From: UMGS1052 sp045532035
GTDB lineage: Bacteria; Bacillota; Clostridia; Oscillospirales; CAG-382
Reading direction: 5' to 3'
Assembly: GCA_045532035.1 (NCBI GenBank)
Contig: JAZSFD010000026.1
Location: forward strand, 1 to 28,290
DNA: 28,290 nt
Below the pieces are notes generated by a model. The model searched no databases and had not been told where the DNA came from. It saw only the letters and a list, made by a program, of their open reading frames with translations. The position numbers were made by a program, and so were the translations under genes. This document shows, in pieces, positions 22,113 to 28,290 of the stretch (position 1 is its first letter; each line of letters begins with the position of its first letter).

Positions 22113-22952
22113 ATGAAAAAAATTTTGTCTCTTGCAATTTCACTCTTTATGCTGCTGCCCATGGCGGTGGTATATCCGATGCCCGCAAGCGCCTCGGCAA
22201 ATGCCGTATATGTCAGCACAGACGGTGCGATCGACGGTTTTGACGGCACGGTTTATACCACGATAGACTCTGCTCTTTCTGCTCTTTCCGAGGGCGACGG
22301 AACAGTCTATCTTGAGGGTATTGCAACTCTTCCGGTAACTCCCAATCTTTCAAAACACGCGGGAAAGACGTTGACCTTCGCCGGCTATAACAACACGGCA
22401 TCAGGCAATGTCATTCAGTTCAAGAACGCCACGAAATCGTTTGTCCCCACGGGTGGAGCAAATATCGTTTTTGACAACATCACAGTCAAACACGAAGACG
22501 GTACAACCACAGAAGACTGGGTCTTCCCGTCGACCGGAAGCATCACTTTCGGCGAAAACTGCCTTTATGAAGACGGTTACAGAGCCGACAGAAATCAGTA
22601 TCTTAAAATGTATATCGGCTCGTATCATGCAAAGAATGGCGGCACGATCAACTTCAACGGTGCAAAGGTGGAATATGCCGAGGTCGGCTCGATTGCAGGA
22701 TATATCGGCGGCACAACCTCAAACTTCACAACCGCGGGTGATGTGACATACAACTTCAACGCAGGAGTTTTCAAAGGCGGCATCTATGGCTGTATGCGAA
22801 ACAGTACCACAGGCTTTGCCACTCTCAACGGCGATGTTTATTACAACTTCAACGGTGCTGATCTTTCGACCAACACCACCTTTGCAACAGGAACCTTCAG
22901 AGCGGCGTTATCAACGGAAACATCATTTTCACCTTCAACGGCGGCAAAATGA
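22113..22952 (+). CDS. Segment 1 of the large secreted protein: signal peptide and first beta-helix module
   Basis: The frame encodes the signal peptide, then AVYVSTDGAIDGFDGTVYTT and the N-terminal two thirds of module 1, rich in Gly/Asn/Thr turns (GTINFNGAKVEY, GDVYYNFNGAD). The tail after about 22902 (RAALSTETSFSPSTAAK) is out of frame. Comparison with module 2, where NITNGVINGN stands at the same place, shows that one base is missing in TTCAGAGC. Confidence 0.75.
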   Translation: MKKILSLAISLFMLLPMAVVYPMPASASANAVYVSTDGAIDGFDGTVYTTIDSALSALSEGDGTVYLEGIATLPVTPNLSKHAGKTLTFAGYNNTASGNVIQFKNATKSFVPTGGANIVFDNITVKHEDGTTTEDWVFPSTGSITFGENCLYEDGYRADRNQYLKMYIGSYHAKNGGTINFNGAKVEYAEVGSIAGYIGGTTSNFTTAGDVTYNFNAGVFKGGIYGCMRNSTTGFATLNGDVYYNFNGADLSTNTTFATGTFRAALSTETSFSPSTAAK

Positions 22953-23386
22953 ACAGAACTCTTACCATGGGTTCATCCGGCACCATCACCGATTCCTATA
23001 CAGCTTTCGGAAATATGGCAGCCATCATCAACGCCGACAGTATCCTTGAGGGCGGTCAGACTTTCACCCTCAAGATCGCCGCCGGAAAGCTTCCCACAAG
23101 CTGCGGCAAGCTTTTTGTTATCATAAATAACGCAGAAGATCTTGCCTCCAACAGCAACGCAAAAGTCACAGTTTCAGCCACTGCTCTTGACTATTATCTT
23201 TCGGTCAGCGGAGGAAAGCTTACTCCTGTGTTCGCAAAATCCTCCGACGGCACAGTCGGAAGCTTCAGTGGTTTTAATGCCGTTCCCGACACAGCGGGAT
23301 ATGTTCCTGCCATTGGCGGAACACCTCTTACAAAAACTCCGCAGGCTATTATGCTATCGAAAGCACAGCTTCTCTTCAGAAAATAA
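22903..23386 (+). CDS. Segment 2 of the large secreted protein: rest of beta-helix module 1
   Basis: In frame this reads SGVINGNIIFTFNGGKMNRT onwards to VPAIGGTPLTK, aligned without gaps to module 2. After the A-run at 23332-23336 it leaves the frame and stops at 23386. There is no independent start with an RBS; an internal ATG at 22949 would not be used as a gene start. Confidence 0.7.
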
Positions 23387-23421
23387 CCTTCGTCGAAGAA
23401 GAAAAGGAAGAAGAGCTTCCC

Positions 23422-26400
23422 GTGGAAGGCGCAGTTTATGTCAGCGAGGACGGTGTCATCGAAAACTTTGACGGCACAGTCTATACCACAGTGGCCGCGG
23501 CTTTGAAAAAAATCGGAAGCGACGGCGGAACTCTCTTTGTTGAGGGAACTGTTACGTTCCCGTCAAAGCCTGACACAAGCGGTTTTACAGGAAAAACTCT
23601 CAACATCTGCGGTTACGGAAACTCGGCAGCAGACAATGTGGCAGAGCTTTATAACGGCTCCACTTGCTTCGAGCCCACCACAGCGGTAACTATTGTCTTT
23701 GATAACATCACCCTGAAGCGTGAGGACGGCAAAACAAACGAAGCATGGATCTCCCCCAACGGAGGCACTATCACATTTGGCAGCGGATGTCTTTACCAAA
23801 ACGGTATCCGTTCAACCAACCAGGCAGCTCTCAAAATGCATCTGGGTGCTTATTTTACCACAAGCGGCGGAACCATCAATCTGAATTCTGCCAATATTGA
23901 ATATGAGCAGGTCGGCTCGATCGCAGGCTATCTCGACGGCACAACAGGCTTTGCCACCCTCAACGGAGACGTTTATTACAACTTCAACGGAGCGACTCTT
24001 GTATCAGGAAAGACTCTTGCCACGGGTAATATCACAAACGGTGTCATCAACGGCAACATCTTCTTCAATTTCAACGGAGGAAATGTCAACCGTTCTCTCA
24101 AGATCGGATCGACAGGCACCATCACCGAAAATTACGCAAAATTCGGAAACACCGTTATAACCTTTAACGGCGACAAGATCGCCCTTGACGGTCAGAGCTT
24201 TACAGTCACTGTCGCCGATGGCAATCTTCCAAAGGACCGCGGCGAAAGCTTTGTAATCATCAATCACCTTGAAAAGCTTGCCGCAAGCGACAATGCCTCT
24301 GTCACTGTAAGCTCTTCTTCGCTCGATTATTACATTCAGTGTATCGCGGGCAGTGTCACTCCCGTTTTCGAAAAATCATCAAACGGAAATGTCGGTGAAT
24401 TTCTCGGTTTTGACATTGTCTCTGACACCGAAGGACTCGTCCCCGCAATATTCGGCAAAATGCTGAACAAGAACGACAACGGCTATTATCACATCGATTC
24501 CACCGTTTCGATTCAGACAGTTGAATTTGCAAAAGAAGAGGATCTCGTCTCAACGATCACTCTTAAATCAAATCTTTCGGGACAGGCAGATATTTCGACA
24601 CAGTACTCAAACGGCGAAATATACACTATTCCCGAATGTCCCTTCACTCCCGAAAGCGGATACATGCTTGCCTGCTGGACATCTGACGGAAAAGACTTCT
24701 TCCCCGGCGACACGGTTGAGATCATGAAGAGCATGACCTTTGAGGCAAAGTATGTTGCCAAAGACTCGCCATATGTTTTCTATGTAGACACCGAAAACGG
24801 TTCGGACAGCGCGGACGGTCTTTATACATCTACCGCCTTTCTGACTCTCGGCAGGGCATTTTCTGCCATAAACTCGGCAAATATCACCGAGGGCAGGATT
24901 CATCTTTCCGGCATTGCAGATTATGAGAATATCCCCACACACTCAAAGCAGATCACCATCATCGGCAAAAAGTACACCACCGGGACAAACCTCGTCTACA
25001 CCGACGGAAAGTTCACGGCAGGCTCGACAATCATTCTTTCGGGTGACACAGTGTTCGATGGTATTGCACTCCCGAGAAACATCGTCTACACCGCAGGAAA
25101 CACCGTGAGATTCGCGGAAGATTCAGATGACGTCGTTAATGTAAAGCTTGTTCTTTCGGATCCCGACAAGGCAAGCTCGGGCAATGGTGCAATCCTTGAC
25201 GGCGGAAGCTTCGCACATGTTCTTCTCTCCGAAACCACCGACACCGAAAACACATATCTTTCCATCGGCACCACTTGCAAAACAATCAAAAAGCTTACTC
25301 TCGGAAGCACAAGCGGCAAGGTCGAAAACCTCACGGTATCCCTCTCCAAAAATTCCGTTTCGGTATGGAGTGCAGGCGACACGTTGGTATCAGGCGATAT
25401 CCTTTCCTATGTTGCATCCTCTGATGAGGATATCAGATTCAAGCTTGACAAGACCGATTTTGACGCTGAAAAATTCATTCATGTTCAAAATGTCACCCAA
25501 GAAGAAATCACTCTTTCACAGGACAACATATTCACAACTCCCAACGGCAAGTATTTCTACGCCATGGGTCAGGAACATGTCTTTTATCCTGTAAGCGGAA
25601 AGATGAGTGTCACAGAAGCGGGTGAATATAAGATCCGCGAAGCTCTCGGCGAGGGCGCAGACTATTTCCCCTATCCCGAGATTCCCGAGGGCAAATATTT
25701 CGACAAATGGGAAAAACCCGTAGACGGACATCTGGAAGCGGTATTCACAGATACAGAGAAGCTTCTTTCATACTATGTTTCACAAAGCGGCAGCGATGAC
25801 AACAGCGGAACCTCCACAGCAGCACCCTTTGAATCTCTTACTGCTGCGGTGAATGCTCTTGGCGGAAAAGACGGAAAAGTTGTAATCATGGACACCGCCT
25901 ACTGGTCAGAAAACACCTCCTCTTGCAATGTTCCTGCCCACAGCGGCACGATCACCTTCGAGGGACTTTCGGCAAACAACATCGAAAACCAGATAATCGA
26001 CTATTCAAGAAGCAACGATGTCAACGGCACCACAGAAAGCCTCAGACTTCAGGGCGACAGCATCTTCAAGAACATTTCGTTCCGCGCCCACCATCATAAA
26101 AAAATGTACACCAACGGTCATGACCTGAGCCTTGAAGGCAAGATCGGATATATAAAGGGTACTTCTGGCAACTCGGTCTATACCCTCGTTGCCGGTGCCT
26201 ATGCCTCCGCGACAGAGAATGCAAGAGTTTATCTCGGTGCAGATCTTACCATCGGAACCCTCGACATCGGTCACAACACCGCCTCCTCGATCACCGGCGA
26301 AACAAGAATAATCATCGACGGCACAAATATCGACAATCTCGTGCTCTGCGGCACTGGTGCAACTCTTAACAATGTCGATGTCGTTTATGTGAAGGGTACC

Positions 26401-27045
26401 GTCGAAAACTTTACCACCACAGAAAGCACAGTTGCAGCCATCAACGGAGATCTCACTCTTATCAAGAACAACGGCAAAACTCTTGACCTTGAAAAAAAGG
26501 TGGGTCTTACTCCCAAAAACACATATGAATATGTCTGCGAAGAGGGAATCTCCCTTATGCCTGTCGGCACAAGCAAGACTCTCTTCAAGGTTCTTTCCAA
26601 TGTCACTGTCAAAGCCGAAAATAAAGACACAGGTGCTGTGTATTATTCCTCCAAGGGCGGCTATATCGGACTTCCCGAGGGCTCATATACCATCACAAAG
26701 GCGGATGACGATTTTTATACCAACGACGGCGACACCATAACCATCCTCACGGAAACCTCCCTTAATTTCGATGAATATCTTTATCGCAACGAGCATGACG
26801 GTATTTTTGCAGGCTGGTGCTATGAGGGCAAGACCACAGGTCCCGTAAGCGGTGAAATCCTTCCCGCAGGCACAGTTCTTAAAGCAAAAACTATGTCAGC
26901 TATGATCCGAGCAGTTCGGAATTCGGCATCCTCGGCCTTCAGATTCGCGTTGCCGACTCAAAAATCTCCCAGGGGCTCAGATTCATTATCAACAAAAACA
27001 GCAGTTTCGATCAGAAATTCAACATCACCGAATACGGTGCTGTAA
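23422..27045 (+). CDS. Segment 3 of the large secreted protein: second beta-helix module, InlB/Listeria-Bacteroides-type repeats and two further beta-helix modules
   Basis: The 1207-codon stretch (true frame entry near 23337, first Met 23422) opens with GAVYVSEDGVIENFDGTVYT, a near copy of module 1. About residue 400 a repeat with YTIPECPFTPESGYMLACW and GKDFFPGDTVEI resembles Listeria-Bacteroides repeats. Two beta-helix starts follow (YVDTENGSDSADG near 24780 and YYVSQSGSDDNSG near 25775), and another GWCYEGKT repeat near 26810. After the A-run at 26886-26890 the frame is lost and it stops at 27045. Confidence 0.8.
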   Translation: MEGAVYVSEDGVIENFDGTVYTTVAAALKKIGSDGGTLFVEGTVTFPSKPDTSGFTGKTLNICGYGNSAADNVAELYNGSTCFEPTTAVTIVFDNITLKREDGKTNEAWISPNGGTITFGSGCLYQNGIRSTNQAALKMHLGAYFTTSGGTINLNSANIEYEQVGSIAGYLDGTTGFATLNGDVYYNFNGATLVSGKTLATGNITNGVINGNIFFNFNGGNVNRSLKIGSTGTITENYAKFGNTVITFNGDKIALDGQSFTVTVADGNLPKDRGESFVIINHLEKLAASDNASVTVSSSSLDYYIQCIAGSVTPVFEKSSNGNVGEFLGFDIVSDTEGLVPAIFGKMLNKNDNGYYHIDSTVSIQTVEFAKEEDLVSTITLKSNLSGQADISTQYSNGEIYTIPECPFTPESGYMLACWTSDGKDFFPGDTVEIMKSMTFEAKYVAKDSPYVFYVDTENGSDSADGLYTSTAFLTLGRAFSAINSANITEGRIHLSGIADYENIPTHSKQITIIGKKYTTGTNLVYTDGKFTAGSTIILSGDTVFDGIALPRNIVYTAGNTVRFAEDSDDVVNVKLVLSDPDKASSGNGAILDGGSFAHVLLSETTDTENTYLSIGTTCKTIKKLTLGSTSGKVENLTVSLSKNSVSVWSAGDTLVSGDILSYVASSDEDIRFKLDKTDFDAEKFIHVQNVTQEEITLSQDNIFTTPNGKYFYAMGQEHVFYPVSGKMSVTEAGEYKIREALGEGADYFPYPEIPEGKYFDKWEKPVDGHLEAVFTDTEKLLSYYVSQSGSDDNSGTSTAAPFESLTAAVNALGGKDGKVVIMDTAYWSENTSSCNVPAHSGTITFEGLSANNIENQIIDYSRSNDVNGTTESLRLQGDSIFKNISFRAHHHKKMYTNGHDLSLEGKIGYIKGTSGNSVYTLVAGAYASATENARVYLGADLTIGTLDIGHNTASSITGETRIIIDGTNIDNLVLCGTGATLNNVDVVYVKGTVENFTTTESTVAAINGDLTLIKNNGKTLDLEKKVGLTPKNTYEYVCEEGISLMPVGTSKTLFKVLSNVTVKAENKDTGAVYYSSKGGYIGLPEGSYTITKADDDFYTNDGDTITILTETSLNFDEYLYRNEHDGIFAGWCYEGKTTGPVSGEILPAGTVLKAKTMSAMIRAVRNSASSAFRFALPTQKSPRGSDSLSTKTAVSIRNSTSPNTVL

Positions 27046-28229
27046 TTCTTCCGAAAACCTACCTTGGCGGCTCCGAGCTTCAGATTGGAGGACAGTATGT
27101 TTACAACGACAAGACCTACCGTTCGAAATACGTACAGGCAAAGAACATTTTTGACACAACCGAAAACGGATTGCTTTATACCCTTTGCCTTATCGGAATT
27201 GAGCCTGAAAAGTACAACAATTTCTATACCACCCGCGCATATGCAGTATGTGAAAATGCCAACGGCGGAAGCTTCATTGTATATTCCGATCCTGTATCGT
27301 CAAGCCTTGTGAATGTCACAAGAAACAACGAACCCAAAGACGAAGCAGACGCGGCAGCATTTGAAGAAATCGTCACCACCTGGAAAAACACCTATTTCGG
27401 AGACGGCATCACAACTGTCACAAACAGTAAGTACAAAACTGCCTACACCGTAAATTCCAACGGGGTATCGGTGAGAGAGATAACTATTGATTCGGGAAAA
27501 GAGGACAGCAAGGCTGTTCAGATCGCCATGATCACCGATTCTCACCTCAACACCAACATTCCGGGTCACACAGAAGCGCTTGACAAGGCGATGATATGTG
27601 CAAGCTTTGCCGATCAGGTGGTTCTTTGCGGAGACAATGTGGAATCGGCTTCCTCCGCTTCCAACATGAATCTTCTGAAAACCCATGTCTGGGACATCTA
27701 TCCCGATACAATAGCGTTGCTCGGAAATCATGAATATTTCTATCCGGGTTCTGGCAGCATGGACGCCATCAAGGCAAAGGTCGACGCCATGTGGCCTCAT
27801 GACCCAGATTACTATTCAAGGCTTGTCGGCGACAAGGTGCTTGTGGTAACCGCTGACAACGCAAGACAAGTTGAATATGGTCAGTCGGTATATTACTTCA
27901 CGGAAGAAAAGTGCGAAAAGCTTGAGGCAGACATAGAGTATGCAAGGAAAAACGGCTACACCATCCTCTTCTTCTGTCATGTCGGACTTTCAAGCCTCGA
28001 CAAATCATTCATGGCAAACGGACAGATGTATGACCTCATCACAAGCAACGCCGATGTCATAAAGGGTTGCTTCTCGGGTCACGGACACGCGGACAACGCC
28101 TCGACTCTTTCGGCTACATATCTTGATGCCGACGGCAACGAAGTCGCCGCATCCATTCCTTACTATTGGCTCCGCGGATGTGCCGAGGATAATTATCAGG
28201 GACATGTTCTGTTTATCAATGTGAAATAA
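26893..28229 (+). CDS. Segment 4 of the large secreted protein: linker and calcineurin-like metallophosphatase
   Basis: In frame it begins YVSYDPSSSEFGILGLQIRV and ends at TAA 28227-28229; the first Met in the segment is at 27171. From about 27510 it carries the metallophosphatase motifs in order: IAMITDSH, VVLCGDNVE, ALLGNHEYF, ILFFCHVGL and FSGHGHADN, which provide the Asp, Asn and His ligands for two metals. Secreted enzymes of this superfamily cleave phosphomonoesters, phosphodiesters or nucleotides. The substrate is unknown, and the link to beta-helix domains suggests a glycan- or surface-bound location. Confidence 0.8.
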
Positions 28230-28246
28230 GATATAACAACAAAAAG

Positions 28247-28260
28247 GCGGCATATGCCGC
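28247..28260. repeat. Perfect palindrome after the large secreted gene
   Basis: GCGGCATATGCCGC is a 14-bp perfect palindrome 17 bases after the stop codon. No U-tract follows within view, so a terminator role is only possible. The window ends 30 bases later. Confidence 0.4.
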
Positions 28261-28290
28261 GCAGACTACTGACAAACCCACCTCTTTTCA

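Larger units (their letters stand above)
22113..28229 (+). pseudogene. Very large secreted beta-helix protein with C-terminal calcineurin-like phosphatase; broken by three -1 frameshifts
   Basis: Four consecutive open stretches in successive frames (phases 0, 2, 1, 0) join into one gene: 22113-22952, about 22903-23386, about 23337-27045 and about 26893-28229. Adding one base at each break gives 6120 nt, exactly 2040 codons. The product has a signal peptide (MKKILSLAISLFMLLPMAVV, ending near ASASA), two homologous beta-helix modules, Listeria/Bacteroides-type repeats, two more YVxxxGSD beta-helix starts and a metallophosphatase domain. No LPXTG or other anchor is visible at the C-terminus. An AGGAGG RBS precedes ATG. 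The breaks lie at 22899-22903, in the A-run 23332-23336 and in the A-run 26886-26890. This is either a decayed gene or an intact gene with base-calling errors. Confidence 0.8.

Noticed and set aside
23332..26891. Programmed frameshifting in the large secreted gene
   Set aside because: The A-runs are only five long and no A-AAA-AAC heptamer in the right phase is present. Three separate programmed shifts in one gene would be exceptional.

Overview
The window looks like a chromosomal segment of an uncultured gut-type Clostridia (Firmicutes; an Oscillospirales or Christensenellales relative is my best guess). The reasons are the WhiA and MurB genes, strong AGGAGG-type ribosome binding sites, near-consensus sigma-A promoters with 17-nt spacers, and a ribosomal-protection-type GTPase. 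No taxon can be fixed without a database search.

Layout. 1-2840: a TetM/EF-G-like GTPase fused to a C-terminal NYN (YacP/Rae1-like) RNase domain, on the minus strand. 2880-4955: a parallel beta-helix protein and a TcdA-type tRNA dehydratase in one short operon. 4960-13600: an integration hot spot in a tRNA-Thr(CGU) gene. 13670-15320: a minus-strand GNAT / HExxH protein / NUDIX cassette, then a small tandem repeat array. 15325-18269: whiA, murB and an iron-type alcohol dehydrogenase on the minus strand. 18401-21031: cupin protein, DUF1015 protein and a TIM-barrel sugar isomerase on the plus strand. 21085-28229: an AraC regulator divergent from a very large secreted beta-helix/calcineurin-type phosphatase gene, which is broken by three -1 frameshifts.

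The most interesting region is 5030-13355. Two 5' halves of tRNA-Thr(CGU) (5030-5067 and 5099-5136) and one complete tRNA-Thr(CGU) (5168-5242) lie in an exact 69-bp register behind one tRNA promoter. The missing 3' halves lie at 11550-11594 and 13311-13355. Joining 5030-5067 to 13319-13355 gives a 75-nt cloverleaf with a perfectly paired anticodon stem; joining 5099-5136 to 11558-11594 gives a second one, slightly decayed. I read this as two nested mobile elements. Each integrated into the anticodon loop (core TTCGTAAT), destroyed the resident tRNA, and supplied a complete replacement tRNA 31 nt inside its left end, expressed from the host promoter.

The inner element (about 6.4 kb) carries a frameshifted tyrosine recombinase, a small HTH-like gene, a CRESS-type HUH/superfamily-3-helicase Rep with a 15-bp hairpin and 9-nt loop directly upstream (candidate rolling-circle origin), a second intact tyrosine recombinase, and an AT-rich membrane acyltransferase as cargo. 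The outer element is mostly eroded; its integrase has an in-frame TGA and altered catalytic positions.

Four apparent 1-nt losses (one in the integrase at about 6280, three in the large secreted gene) are all in the same -1 direction and mostly at homopolymers. Sequencing or assembly error is therefore a serious alternative to true pseudogenes.
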